Below, piece after piece: positions 10,867 to 19,594 of a stretch of DNA of 64,000 bases. Numbering within the stretch: position 1 is the stretch's first letter; every line of letters starts with the position of its first letter. The position numbers were made by a program, and so were the translations under genes. The DNA is from Pseudomonas putida (lineage in GTDB: Bacteria > Pseudomonadota > Gammaproteobacteria > Pseudomonadales > Pseudomonadaceae). The stretch lies in contig NZ_CP066306.1 in assembly GCF_016406145.1 (NCBI RefSeq), positions 2,480,001 to 2,544,000 on the forward strand, read 5' to 3'. The notes beneath the pieces are model-generated. The model was not told the origin of the DNA, did no database searches, and worked only from the letters and a program-made list of their open reading frames with translations.

Positions 10867-12195
10867 TTGAACCCCGAATCCATGCTGGCCGCGCTGCCAG
10901 GTTTCGCCATCGCGCCGCAGGCCATCCAGGTTTTGCCCGATGCCGCGGCCTATCGCACCTGCTTGCTTGAGCGCATCGGCGCTGCGACCCGGCGTATTGT
11001 CATCGTCGCCTTGTACTTGCAGGAGGACGAGGCCGGGCAGGAAGTGCTGGATGCCCTGTACCAGGCCAAGGCGGCGCGGCCGGGCCTGGAGATCGTCATC
11101 GTGGTCGACTGGTTTCGCGCACGCCGTGGCCTGCTGGGCGCCGGGCGCCAGCCGGGCAATGCCGCCTGGTACCAGGCCCAGCGTCAGCTGCGTGGGTTGG
11201 ACGTGGTTATTCATGGCGTGCCAGTGCAAACCCGTGAGTTGTTCGGCGTGCTGCACCTCAAGGGCAGCGTGATCGACGACTGCGTGATCTATACCGGCGC
11301 CAGCCTGAACAACGTCTACCTGCACCGTTTCGACCGTTATCGCCTGGACCGTTACCACCTGTTCCAGTCGCCTGAGCTGGCCGATGCCATGGTCGCCCTG
11401 GTGCGGCGGCTGCTGCACCACACTGCAACGCCGCGCCTGGACCTGCCGGCGCCACCGACCAACCGCAGCCTGCGCGGCGATATTCGCCGCTTGCGTGCAC
11501 GGCTGCGGCGCATGGCGTATGACGCACCGGCTGCCGTTGCAGGGCAGGGCCTGCGGGTGGTGCCGTTGCTCGGCGTTGGCCGTGGCAACCCGCTTAACCG
11601 CGCGGTGTGCGCGTTGCTGGCTGCGGCGCGGTCACAGATCATCATCAGCACGCCTTATTTCAACCCGCCCCGAGTGGTGATGCGCGAGATCGACCACGCC
11701 CTGGACCGCGGCGTGCGGGTGGAACTGATTGTCGGCCACCGTACGGCCAATGATTTCTATATCGCGCCCGGTGAGCCGTTCAGCGCCAGTGGCGCGTTGC
11801 CCTATCTGTATGAGGATAACTTGCGCGCCTTTGCCCGGCGCCGCCATGCCAGCATTGTCAGCGGCCAACTGGTGGTTCGGATCTGGAACGACCCTGGGCA
11901 TACCTTTCATGCCAAAGGCGTCTGGGTCGATCAGCGTTACTCGTTGCTGACAGGCAACAACCTCAATCCGCGCGGGTTCAACCTGGACCTGGAGAACGGG
12001 CTGCTGATCGACGACCCGCAGGGCGAATGGACGGTGCCGCGGGAAGTGGAACTGGAGGGCATTCGCCGGTTTGCACCGAAGATCGGCTCGGCCCAAGAAT
12101 TGGGCGTCAAGGCGGAGCACCCCAAAGAAGTGCGCAGGTTCTTGCGCCGCTTGCGTTTCAGTCGCCTGGAGCCGTTGATCAAGCGGGTGTTGTGA
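10867..12195 (+). CDS. pssA: CDP-diacylglycerol-serine O-phosphatidyltransferase, PLD type
   Basis: A 442-aa phosphatidylserine synthase of the phospholipase D superfamily, the E. coli PssA type. It joins CDP-diacylglycerol and serine to give phosphatidylserine, the precursor of phosphatidylethanolamine, at the membrane surface. Both HKD motifs are present: HLKGSVIDDCVIYTGASLNN in the first half and HAKGVWVDQRYSLLTGNN in the second, with the family motifs STPYFNPP and RGFNLDLENGLLID. Length is close to the 451 aa of E. coli PssA. The TTG at 10867 has a good ribosome site (AAGGTGA, 6 bases upstream); the ATG at 10882 is the alternative start. A divergent promoter region shared with the regulator lies upstream. 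Confidence 0.93.
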   Translation: MNPESMLAALPGFAIAPQAIQVLPDAAAYRTCLLERIGAATRRIVIVALYLQEDEAGQEVLDALYQAKAARPGLEIVIVVDWFRARRGLLGAGRQPGNAAWYQAQRQLRGLDVVIHGVPVQTRELFGVLHLKGSVIDDCVIYTGASLNNVYLHRFDRYRLDRYHLFQSPELADAMVALVRRLLHHTATPRLDLPAPPTNRSLRGDIRRLRARLRRMAYDAPAAVAGQGLRVVPLLGVGRGNPLNRAVCALLAAARSQIIISTPYFNPPRVVMREIDHALDRGVRVELIVGHRTANDFYIAPGEPFSASGALPYLYEDNLRAFARRRHASIVSGQLVVRIWNDPGHTFHAKGVWVDQRYSLLTGNNLNPRGFNLDLENGLLIDDPQGEWTVPREVELEGIRRFAPKIGSAQELGVKAEHPKEVRRFLRRLRFSRLEPLIKRVL

Positions 12196-12220
12196 GCCGT
12201 TTTTACCTCTCTGAAAAGTC

Positions 12221-13444
12221 ATGGCAAACGAATACAATCAGCCGTTTTCCACGTTAACCAGACAGGCCAAAACTTTCATGGCGCTTGATCCACCCACGAT
12301 GCTGACCATCACCATCGCCCTGGCTGCCGCCGCAGCCTTGTACCTGGCGATCGAGTGGCGCAGCGTCCGCGAACCCTCGCTGCTGTTCTGGAGCGCGGGT
12401 TTCGCCACCATCACCATCGGCTCCACCCTGGCCCTGTTGCGCGGGATCGGCCTGCTGTTGATCGGTATCTGGTTCGCCAACGGCTTGCTGGTGGTGGCGC
12501 ATGCGTTCTTCCTGCTGGGGGTGCTGCGCTTTACCCAGGCCCGCCTGTCGCGGGGCTGGCTGCTGATCGTCGTCGCCTGGTTTGCCTTGCTGCTGCTGCC
12601 CGTGGGGCCTGAGTGGTCGAAGGTCATGCTGATGGTCAACTCGCTGCTGGTGGCGCTGCTCACGCTCAAGGCCAGCCTGCTGTTGCGCCCGCACGGCAAA
12701 TCGTTGAGCGTGGGGGCGGTGCAGTTGCGTTATGTGCTGCTCATCCATGGCCTGTTCTATGTGGTCAAGGCTGTCATCGCGGTGACGCCTGGCACGCTGA
12801 TCGACCTGGCGACCTTCGGCGGCCTGATCATTCAGGTGTCGCTGGTTGAGGGAACCATGGCGATCATGCTGATCGCCCTGTCGATGACCGGTACCGTGCG
12901 TTATCGCCGTGAAGAGCGGATCGCCCGGCTGGCTGCTCGCGATCCGTTGACGGCGTTGTACAACCGCCGGGCGCTGGAAGTCCGCGCCACGCCCCTGTTC
13001 AAAGACGTGAGCCCGGCCCGGCCTGGGGCGCTGCTGCTGATAGACATCGACAACTTCAAGCTGGTCAATGACCTGCATGGCCACGCGGCTGGCGACCGGC
13101 TGTTGGTCACGCTCAGCGAGATGATCCGTGCGGTGTTGCCGGAGCGGTCACTGGCGGCACGGCTGGGCGGGGATGAGTTCGTCATCCTGCTCAGCGACGC
13201 CAGCAGTGAGCGGGTGGTGGAGCTGGGTGGCGTTTTGCGTAGCCAGTTCCAGCAATTTGCCGAGCAGGCAATGCCGACCCCGCAGGCCGTGACCCTGAGT
13301 ATTGGCGCCAACCTGTTCGACCATCCGCCGGCGAGCCTGGCGGCGTTGATCGAGCAGGGTGATGTGGCGCTGTATCAGTCCAAGCGTGGCGGGCGTAACA
13401 GTATTCGCCTGGTTGACCGCAGCGAGATGAACCCGGTCAGGTAG
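12221..13444 (+). CDS. membrane-bound GGDEF diguanylate cyclase
   Basis: A 407-aa protein with about seven hydrophobic segments in residues 20-230, then a GGDEF domain from about residue 240 (ARDPLTALYNRRALEV, LLIDIDNFKLVNDLHGHAAGD, LAARLGGDEFVILLSD, VALYQSKRGGRNSIRL). The active-site GGDEF is intact, so it should make c-di-GMP. I see no RxxD inhibitory site immediately upstream of GGDEF. The membrane part resembles uncharacterised seven-span sensor modules, so the signal is unknown. Start choice is unsure: ATG 12221 has weak GAAAAG, and ATG 12278 is an alternative that begins right before the first membrane segment. Confidence 0.9.
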   Translation: MANEYNQPFSTLTRQAKTFMALDPPTMLTITIALAAAAALYLAIEWRSVREPSLLFWSAGFATITIGSTLALLRGIGLLLIGIWFANGLLVVAHAFFLLGVLRFTQARLSRGWLLIVVAWFALLLLPVGPEWSKVMLMVNSLLVALLTLKASLLLRPHGKSLSVGAVQLRYVLLIHGLFYVVKAVIAVTPGTLIDLATFGGLIIQVSLVEGTMAIMLIALSMTGTVRYRREERIARLAARDPLTALYNRRALEVRATPLFKDVSPARPGALLLIDIDNFKLVNDLHGHAAGDRLLVTLSEMIRAVLPERSLAARLGGDEFVILLSDASSERVVELGGVLRSQFQQFAEQAMPTPQAVTLSIGANLFDHPPASLAALIEQGDVALYQSKRGGRNSIRLVDRSEMNPVR

Positions 13445-13505
13445 CGCTTCAACCGGCCCTCACAGGTACCCCGCTGCTCTCAAGCTCAGCGCAAACCCAG
13501 TGGGA

Positions 13506-13539
13506 GCCGGCTTGCCGGCGATGGGCCGCAGTGCGGCCC
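13506..13539. repeat. REP-like GCCGGC repeat and GGGCCGC terminator hairpin
   Basis: GCCGGC-TT-GCCGGC (13506-13519) is followed by a perfect hairpin GGGCCGC-AGT-GCGGCCC (13523-13539). It separates the convergent GGDEF gene and ppnN and probably acts as a two-way terminator. Confidence 0.6.
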
Positions 13540-13547
13540 CGTTGTCT

Positions 13548-14921
13548 TCAGGTCACAACCTGATAACAAGGCACATACTCCGCGCCACCCGGCAGTTTCA
13601 TCCGGTGCTGGTCGACAAACGCCTGCAGCAGACGCCCCAGCGGCTCCAGTACCGCACTGTCCCCGCGGATCTGATAAGGCCCGTGCTCCTCGATCAGGCG
13701 GATGCCCTTGTCCTTGACGTTGCCGGCAACGATGCCGGAAAACGCCCGGCGCAGGTTGGCGGCCAGTTCATGCGGCGGCAGGTCACGGCGCAGGGCAAGT
13801 TCCGCCATGTTGGCGTGGGTCGGGTCGAACGGATGCTGGAAGCCGCCGTCGATCTTCAACAGCCAGTTGAAGTGGAACGCGTCGTTGCGCTCACGGCGGA
13901 ACTGCTTGACCTCCTTGAGCCCTTCGACCATCTGCCGCGCTACCTCGGCCGGGTCATCGATGATGATCTGGTAGTGGCGCTGGGCTGCCTCACCCAGGGT
14001 GGCGCCAACGAAGGCATGCAATTGCAGCAGGAACGGCTCGGCACTGCGCGGCCCGGTCAGCACCACCGGGAAAGGCAGCTCTTGGTTGTCCGGGTGCATC
14101 AGGATGCCGAGCAGGTAGAGGAACTCCTCGGCAGTACCGGCGCCACCTGGGAAGATGATGATGCCGTGGCCGACACGTACGAAGGCTTCCAGGCGCTTCT
14201 CGATGTCCGGCAGAATCACCAGTTCGTTGACGATCGGGTTGGGCGCCTCGGCGGCAATGATGCCCGGTTCGGTCAAGCCCAGGTAACGGCTGCCGTGCAT
14301 GCGTTGCTTGGCATGGGCGATGGTGGCGCCTTTCATCGGCCCCTTCATCACGCCCGGGCCGCACCCGGTGCAGATGTCGAGCTTGCGCAGGCCCAGTTCG
14401 TGGCCAACCTTCTTGGTGTACTGGTACTCCTCGCTGCTGATCGAATGGCCGCCCCAGCACACCACCATTTTCGGCTCGACGCCCGGGCGCAGGGTGCGTG
14501 CGTTGCGCAGCAGGTGGAAGACGTAGTCGGTGATGCCCTGGGAGCTTTCCAGGTCGATGCGCTGGCTGGCCAGTTCGCTTTCGGTGTAGACGATATCGCG
14601 CAGGGCGCTGAACAGCATCTCGCGGGTGCTGGCGATCATTTCACCATCGACGAAGGCATCGGCCGGTGCATTGAGCAGCTCCAGGCGCACGCCGCGGTCT
14701 TGCTGGTGGATGCGTACCTCGAAGTCCTTGTAGGCCTCAAGGATGGTCTTGGCATTGTCGACATGGGCGCCGGTGTTGAGGATGGCCAGGGCGCACTGGC
14801 GGAACAGGGTGTAGAGGCTACCGGTGCCGGCTTCACTCAGTTGCTGGACTTCACGTTGCGACAGCGTCTCCAGGCTGCCTTTGGGGCTGACGGATGCATT
14901 GATGACATGGCGTTGGGGCAT
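13548..14921 (-). CDS. ppnN: pyrimidine/purine nucleotide 5'-monophosphate nucleosidase PpnN
   Basis: A 457-aa homologue of E. coli YgdH/PpnN (454 aa), which hydrolyses nucleoside monophosphates such as GMP to base and ribose-5-phosphate and is tuned by (p)ppGpp. The central LOG-type Rossmann domain carries the family signature PGGAGTAEE (in FPGGAGTAEEFLYLLG) and the upstream CTGCGPGVMKGPMKGA phosphate-binding loop. The N-terminal regulatory domain (DUF4478-like) and C-terminal domain (DUF3412-like, with RRAFSGIVAGNVKDKG) are both present. The ATG at 14921 follows AGGAAAG. It is in the same direction as the YeiH gene upstream, 50 bp away, but the two are not functionally linked in any way I can see. 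Confidence 0.95.
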   Translation of the reverse strand: MPQRHVINASVSPKGSLETLSQREVQQLSEAGTGSLYTLFRQCALAILNTGAHVDNAKTILEAYKDFEVRIHQQDRGVRLELLNAPADAFVDGEMIASTREMLFSALRDIVYTESELASQRIDLESSQGITDYVFHLLRNARTLRPGVEPKMVVCWGGHSISSEEYQYTKKVGHELGLRKLDICTGCGPGVMKGPMKGATIAHAKQRMHGSRYLGLTEPGIIAAEAPNPIVNELVILPDIEKRLEAFVRVGHGIIIFPGGAGTAEEFLYLLGILMHPDNQELPFPVVLTGPRSAEPFLLQLHAFVGATLGEAAQRHYQIIIDDPAEVARQMVEGLKEVKQFRRERNDAFHFNWLLKIDGGFQHPFDPTHANMAELALRRDLPPHELAANLRRAFSGIVAGNVKDKGIRLIEEHGPYQIRGDSAVLEPLGRLLQAFVDQHRMKLPGGAEYVPCYQVVT

Positions 14922-14971
14922 CTAAGTCTTTCCTGTGCAGGTAAAACATCCTTCTTTGACAACACCATAAG

Positions 14972-16033
14972 TCATGCGAAGAGCTTTTGCACACCCAGCG
15001 TAATCGCCAGCCCGCCACCGAGCAGCCACAGGTTGAGAATCGCCCCTGTCACCAGCGCCCGCGGGCCGGCCTGGCGGATCTGGCTCAAGCGTGTCTCCAT
15101 GCCCAGTGCGGTCATGGCCATGGTCAGGGCGAAGGTGTCCAGGCCGTTGACCGCTTGGGTCACGCTGCCTGGCAATACCTGCAGCGAGTTCACCAATACC
15201 AGCGCGAGGAAGCCGAAGGCGAACCATGGCATGGCGATGCGGCCGTTGCCTTGTGCCTGACCCGGCAGCCGGGTACGGCTGATCCAGACACCCACCACCA
15301 GCAGTACCGGCACCAACAGCATCACCCGGGTCATCTTGACGATGGTAGCGATGTGCGTGGCCTCGGGGCTGACATTGCTTGCTGCGCCCACCACCTGAGC
15401 AACCTCATGAACGGTGCCGCCCAGGAACAGGCCGGCACCCAGGGTATCGAGGTGCAGCCAGCCGCTGTTGATCAGTAGCGGGTACAGGAACATCGACAGG
15501 GTGCCGAACAGCACCACGCTGCCCACTGCCATGGCACTCTTGTGCGGTGCGCTGCGCAGCGCCGATTCGAAGGCCAGCACTGCTGCGGCGCCGCAAATGG
15601 CGCTGCCGGCTGCTGTCAACAAGGCGGTATCGCGGTCCAGCTTGAGCAGCTTCATGCCACACCACAGGCCGATCAGCAGGGTGCTGACCACCACCAGCAG
15701 CGAGACCGTGAGGCCAGACCAGCCGACTTCGGCGATTTCCTGCAGGCTGACACGCAGGCCGAAAAAGGCCACCGCGATGCGCAGTAGCCCGCGGGCAGAG
15801 AAATTGATGCCCGCCGCCCAACTGGCCGGTACGCTATCACGCAGGGCGTTGCCGTAAAGGGCACCGGCGACGATGCCGACGATCAGCGGGCTGATGCCCA
15901 GGTTGGCGATAACGGGCATGGCCGCCAGTTGGGTGACGGCGAACGCGAACAACGCGACGAACAGGATGCCGTTGAGCCGCCCTCGGGTAGAGAAGGTAGG
16001 GGCAAAGGCAGGGTTGGACGGTACCGTGGCCAT
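14972..16033 (-). CDS. yeiH: YeiH/UPF0324-family putative sulfate exporter
   Basis: A 353-aa inner-membrane protein with about ten hydrophobic segments and the UPF0324 signatures: NLGISPLIVGIVAGALYGN near residue 50, GAAAVLAFESALR in the middle, and GLFLGGTVHEVAQVVGA followed by ATIVKMTRVMLLVP. Family members are annotated as putative sulfate exporters or sulfite/sulfonate-related carriers, with little direct evidence. The ATG at 16033 follows a strong GGAGGACTCAC site. It is divergent from a LysR regulator, the same arrangement as yeiH-yeiE in E. coli, with a perfect palindrome between them. Confidence 0.92.
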   Translation of the reverse strand: MATVPSNPAFAPTFSTRGRLNGILFVALFAFAVTQLAAMPVIANLGISPLIVGIVAGALYGNALRDSVPASWAAGINFSARGLLRIAVAFFGLRVSLQEIAEVGWSGLTVSLLVVVSTLLIGLWCGMKLLKLDRDTALLTAAGSAICGAAAVLAFESALRSAPHKSAMAVGSVVLFGTLSMFLYPLLINSGWLHLDTLGAGLFLGGTVHEVAQVVGAASNVSPEATHIATIVKMTRVMLLVPVLLVVGVWISRTRLPGQAQGNGRIAMPWFAFGFLALVLVNSLQVLPGSVTQAVNGLDTFALTMAMTALGMETRLSQIRQAGPRALVTGAILNLWLLGGGLAITLGVQKLFA

Positions 16034-16078
16034 GTGAGTCCTCCGGACATTGAATCGACAGGGCCTACTTTAATTTGG

Positions 16079-16092
16079 TTATAAGCTTATAA
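16079..16092. promoter_or_regulatory. palindromic LysR operator candidate
   Basis: TTATAAGCTTATAA is a perfect 14-bp palindrome in the 110-bp gap between yeiH and the divergent LysR gene. It fits the T-N11-A rule for LysR-type sites and is the obvious candidate for the regulator next to it. Confidence 0.6.
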
Positions 16093-16143
16093 AAAATCGT
16101 AATTCAGGATGGCAAATATCCGCCTAGCTGATATTTTGCATAA

Positions 16144-17013
16144 ATGACCCCGGAACAACTGATAACTTTTGCCACCGTTGCCGAGCATGGCAACATCAGC
16201 CATGCGGCGTTGGCCTTGCATCTGTCGCAGCCGGCTGTCTCCGGCCAGCTCAAGCTGCTGCAGGACGCATTCGGCGAGCCCCTTTACCAGCGTGCCGGCC
16301 GCGGAGTGCGGCTTACTGCGGCCGGCGAGCAGCTGTTGGCCCATGCCGAACGCCTGCGCGAAACCTTTCGCCAGGCCCAGGCACTGCGCGACGCCATGCG
16401 CGGGCTGGAGCGCGGCACCTTGCGCATCGGTGCCAGCACTACGCCCGCCAGCTACCTGCTGCCTTACCTGATCGCCGACTTCCATGCGCAATACCCCGAG
16501 GTGCAGGTGAGCACCTTGCACGGCAATACCGCAGAGATCGTCTCGGCGCTGGGCAGTGTGGACATCGCCCTGATCGAAGGCCCGCCCGGGCAGGAATTGC
16601 CGCTGGGCACGGGTGTCACACCGTGGCGTGAGGACGAAATCGTCGCCATCGTGCCAAGCGCTCACCCGTTGGCCAATCAGGCGGGTCAGACGCTGGAAGC
16701 CTTGGGCAGCTATCCCTTGGTACTGCGTGAAAGCGGCTCCGGGGTTCGGCAGATCGTTGAACGGGCATTTGCGCGCAGTGGCGTGGCCATGCGCGTAGCG
16801 TTGGAAATTGCCGGCGTCGAAGGGGTGAAGGAGGCCGTGCGGGCGGGGATGGGCATTGGCTTCGTTTCGGCGATGTCGATCAGGCATGAAGGGGGCGCAC
16901 TGCAGCGATTGCACATCGCCCCGCAGCCGTTGGTCAGGCACTTTTCCATTCTGCTGCCGCATGCGGCCACGCCCTCGCGGGCGGCGGCGCGGTTCATGGC
17001 ATTGTGTACATGA
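16144..17013 (+). CDS. LysR-family regulator, divergent from yeiH
   Basis: A 289-aa LysR-type regulator of the CysB/CbbR/YeiE-like size class. The N-terminal helix-turn-helix is MTPEQLITFATVAEHGNISHAALAL followed by LSQPAVSGQLKLLQDAFGEPLYQR, residues 1-55; the effector domain has RIGASTTPASYLLPYLIADF at its start and AGMGIGFVSAMSI near the end. It most likely controls the divergent YeiH-type exporter through the palindrome upstream. The ATG at 16144 has no recognisable Shine-Dalgarno sequence, so translation may be weak or the message nearly leaderless. Confidence 0.92.
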   Translation: MTPEQLITFATVAEHGNISHAALALHLSQPAVSGQLKLLQDAFGEPLYQRAGRGVRLTAAGEQLLAHAERLRETFRQAQALRDAMRGLERGTLRIGASTTPASYLLPYLIADFHAQYPEVQVSTLHGNTAEIVSALGSVDIALIEGPPGQELPLGTGVTPWREDEIVAIVPSAHPLANQAGQTLEALGSYPLVLRESGSGVRQIVERAFARSGVAMRVALEIAGVEGVKEAVRAGMGIGFVSAMSIRHEGGALQRLHIAPQPLVRHFSILLPHAATPSRAAARFMALCT

Positions 17014-17138
17014 CACCCATGTCCGGCAGGGTAAGCGAGATTACTAGCGTCAGCAGTCAGGTCGCGCCGGCGCTGACGCAGAGGTCGCACGCCAGATGTT
17101 AACGGCCAGGGTGTTCCATCAACCCTGGCCATAGGAGA

Positions 17139-17429
17139 TCAGCGATCGTCCTTGTTCATGCCGCTGTCTTCTTCGTCATCGAGTTGAGGGTCGGAATCCA
17201 TGCCTTGTTCGACATCGGTACCGGCACGGCTCCCGGAGCCATGGCCACCCGTTGCGCCTTGTTGTGCACCACCCCCTGAGCGTTGCGGGTCGTTCTCCCA
17301 CTTGTCTTCTGGCATCTGGCCGCCTTGATGCCCTGTGTCCCAAGGTTTTTGCGGGTCGTTAGAGACCTGGTCCGGGTTGTGCTGGGGAGTGCCGCCTTGT
17401 TGTCCACTTTTGCCTTGATCGTTAGCCAT
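17139..17429 (-). CDS. small, highly hydrophilic disordered protein
   Basis: A 96-aa protein made almost wholly of G, Q, D, N, S, P and K, with no hydrophobic segment. It starts MANDQGKSGQQGGTP and ends in an acidic tail (QLDDEEDSGMNKDDR). The ATG at 17429 has GAGGTG upstream and coding is supported by that site. The composition is like that of desiccation- or stress-related disordered proteins, but I do not recognise a family and assign no function. It is monocistronic, convergent with the LysR gene on one side. Confidence 0.65.
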   Translation of the reverse strand: MANDQGKSGQQGGTPQHNPDQVSNDPQKPWDTGHQGGQMPEDKWENDPQRSGGGAQQGATGGHGSGSRAGTDVEQGMDSDPQLDDEEDSGMNKDDR

Positions 17430-17609
17430 GATCTTGCACCTCGTGAATTCACACAGAAAAGGTTGTGTTTAATTCCGACGCCAGGTGCAAGGCACTCGCT
17501 CCCTCTACTTTTGTATTACCGGACGGGGTGCGCGAATGAATGTGAAGGCAGATGTATTGCGTCGTAAAAGCCGCTTGGCCAATAGGCCGGGCGGTGTATA
17601 TGACAGTGA

Positions 17610-18809
17610 TCAAGCCACTTTGAATACATGTTTAAGGTACGCCACGAAGTTCTCATCGCGGCACTGGGTCTTGCCTGGGCTGTCACTGATCTTGGCCACC
17701 GGCGCGCCGTTGCAGGCCGTCATTTTGATCACCATGTTCATGGGCTTGACGCCGGGAATATCGCAGGTGAGGTTGGTGCCGATGCCAAAACTCACATTGA
17801 TGCGCCCGTGCAAGGCGCGGTACAGCCCAAGCGTCTTGGCGAAGTCCAGGCCATCGGAAAAGATCAGCGTTTTGCTCTGCGGGTCGATGCCCAGTTTCTG
17901 GTAGTGGGCGATGGCCTTTTCGGCCCATGCCAGCGGGTCGCCCGAGTCGTGGCGCAGGCCATCGAACAGCTTGGCAAAGTACAGGTCGAAATCGCCCATG
18001 AACGCGTCCATGGTGATGCAGTCGGTCAGCGCGATGCCCAGCAACCCACGGTATTCGCGTACCCAGCACTCAAGCGCGGCAGCCTGGCTGTCGACCAGGC
18101 GCGGGCCGAGTTGCTGGTGGGCCATGAACCATTCGTGGGCCATGGTACCGATGGGCTTGAGCTCGTATTCGCGGGCCAGGTGCACGTTGCTGGTGCCGAC
18201 GAAGCGCCCCGGGAAATCGCGTTTGAGGGTATGTACCACGGTTTCCTGTACACGGTACGAAAAGCGCCGCCGGGTACCGAAATCAGCCAGCTGCAAGCCC
18301 GCCAGCTCGTCGGCACTGGCGTGGGCCTTGAGCCAGTCCAGTTTCTGGTACAGCCGCTCGCCCACCTGTTCCATCACCACTTCGCGATGGCGGTAGCGGT
18401 TGCGTACCTCGCTGATGATCGCCAGCAACGGGATCTCGTAAAGAATCACGTGCAGCCACGGCCCGCGCACACGGATTGCCAGTTGCCCGGCATCATCCAG
18501 GCCGACCTGGACATAGCGCAGGTTGAAGCGGAACAGGCTTAGGAAGCGGATGAAGTCCGGCTTGATGAACGGAATTTTCTCCAGATACGCCAGTTGGTCG
18601 TGGGTGACTGTGACGTCTGCCAGTTGCTCCACCTGATAGCGAATTTCAGCCAGGTAAGGCGAGAGGTCCTCGCCGTTACGGCAGCGAAACTCCCATTCCA
18701 CCTCGGCGTTGGGGTAGTTGTGCAGCACCGCCTGCATCATGGTGATCTTGTAGAAGTCGGTGTCGAGCAGGTTCTGGATGATTCGTGGGCCGAAAACGCT
18801 TTCGCTCAT
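17610..18809 (-). CDS. pncB: nicotinate phosphoribosyltransferase
   Basis: A 399-aa enzyme that makes nicotinate mononucleotide from nicotinate, PRPP and ATP in the Preiss-Handler branch of NAD salvage. It matches E. coli PncB in length (400 aa) and has [15 protein letters not shown] at the start, [11 protein letters not shown] in the middle, [12 protein letters not shown] with the conserved loop His, and [11 protein letters not shown] near the end. Its ATG overlaps the pncA stop codon by four bases (ATGA), so the two are translationally coupled. The open frame extends further upstream but in that part it overlaps pncA out of frame and is not coding. Confidence 0.96.
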   Translation of the reverse strand: MSESVFGPRIIQNLLDTDFYKITMMQAVLHNYPNAEVEWEFRCRNGEDLSPYLAEIRYQVEQLADVTVTHDQLAYLEKIPFIKPDFIRFLSLFRFNLRYVQVGLDDAGQLAIRVRGPWLHVILYEIPLLAIISEVRNRYRHREVVMEQVGERLYQKLDWLKAHASADELAGLQLADFGTRRRFSYRVQETVVHTLKRDFPGRFVGTSNVHLAREYELKPIGTMAHEWFMAHQQLGPRLVDSQAAALECWVREYRGLLGIALTDCITMDAFMGDFDLYFAKLFDGLRHDSGDPLAWAEKAIAHYQKLGIDPQSKTLIFSDGLDFAKTLGLYRALHGRINVSFGIGTNLTCDIPGVKPMNMVIKMTACNGAPVAKISDSPGKTQCRDENFVAYLKHVFKVA

Positions 18810-19456
18810 GGGCGGTCTTCCTTGATCAGAGAGAGCTGGTGGTCGAGCGCGGCCTCGTCGCCGCAGAGGATGACGCCCTCGGCGGCCAGTGCGCCGCACG
18901 CTGCGATGGCGCCTTCCTGGGTCAGGGCGCGGCAGGCAGGCAAGTAAAGGAGTACCTGGAAGCCCGCCTGGCGCAACTGCCGGGCGGTGGTTTTGACGCA
19001 GTAGTCCAGGGCCAGGCCACCGACGATCACCGCGCCCACCTGCTGCACCTTGAGGTATTCGATGACGCCCGTGGAGCGGCGCTCGGCCAGGTCGTGGTAG
19101 CAGGCACCGTAGGGGTGCAGGTCGGGTTCGACGCCTTTCCACACGAAGTAGTCGTAATCGATGGGGGCGGGCAGGCCTGGCAGCAGTTCGAAGCCCGGCG
19201 TGCCCGGCACGCAGTGGCTGACCCAGGTCAGGTCGGCATTGGCCAGCGTCAGCGGTTGCAGCATTTGCCCAGGTTCTGTGACCACCCACGCGGCATTGGC
19301 CGGGTGCGCGTCCTTGCTGCCCAGGCGCAGGTCGGCGCGCAGGGCCATGGTGTTGAGATCGGCGGCGATTTCATTGCCTTCGGGCACCGGCAATTCCTGT
19401 GGGGCATTGGCGGTGAAGCCGTTTTGCGCGTCGACATCGAAACTGGCGATTTTCAT
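18806..19456 (-). CDS. pncA: nicotinamidase
   Basis: A 216-aa isochorismatase-fold hydrolase that converts nicotinamide to nicotinate. The catalytic Asp is in [10 protein letters not shown] (residues 6-15), the metal-binding DxH motif is in GSKDAHPAN, and the nucleophile Cys is in [13 protein letters not shown]. Length equals known PncA proteins (about 213 aa). The ATG at 19456 follows GGAGAG; an upstream in-frame extension adds 20 residues with no similarity. It is first in a two-gene operon with pncB, and the NrtR gene is divergent, so both salvage steps are made together and probably repressed together. Confidence 0.95.
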   Translation of the reverse strand: MKIASFDVDAQNGFTANAPQELPVPEGNEIAADLNTMALRADLRLGSKDAHPANAAWVVTEPGQMLQPLTLANADLTWVSHCVPGTPGFELLPGLPAPIDYDYFVWKGVEPDLHPYGACYHDLAERRSTGVIEYLKVQQVGAVIVGGLALDYCVKTTARQLRQAGFQVLLYLPACRALTQEGAIAACGALAAEGVILCGDEAALDHQLSLIKEDRP

Positions 19457-19480
19457 GGGGCTCTCCTCGCTGGTCTGGCC

Positions 19481-19503
19481 ATATAATTCACCTGGTGATA
19501 TAA
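19481..19503. promoter_or_regulatory. NrtR operator candidate between pncA and nrtR
   Basis: TTCACC-T-GGTGATATA forms a dyad (TCACC/GGTGA arms flanked by ATATA on both sides) 25 bp upstream of pncA and 92 bp upstream of the nrtR GTG start. Its position over the divergent promoters fits control by NrtR; the assignment is inference. Confidence 0.55.
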
Positions 19504-19594
19504 GTGTGTCAAGCACACGTCTTGCAGTTATCGATGCTTGCCCAAGTTAAGCGCTCTGGTGGAATATTACGTCATTGAGCAGTGGAGCCTTTTA

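Noticed and set aside
13500..15260. Long plus-strand open frame opposite ppnN and yeiH
   Set aside because: It spans two well-supported minus-strand genes and their gap, with no domain; a GC-bias shadow.
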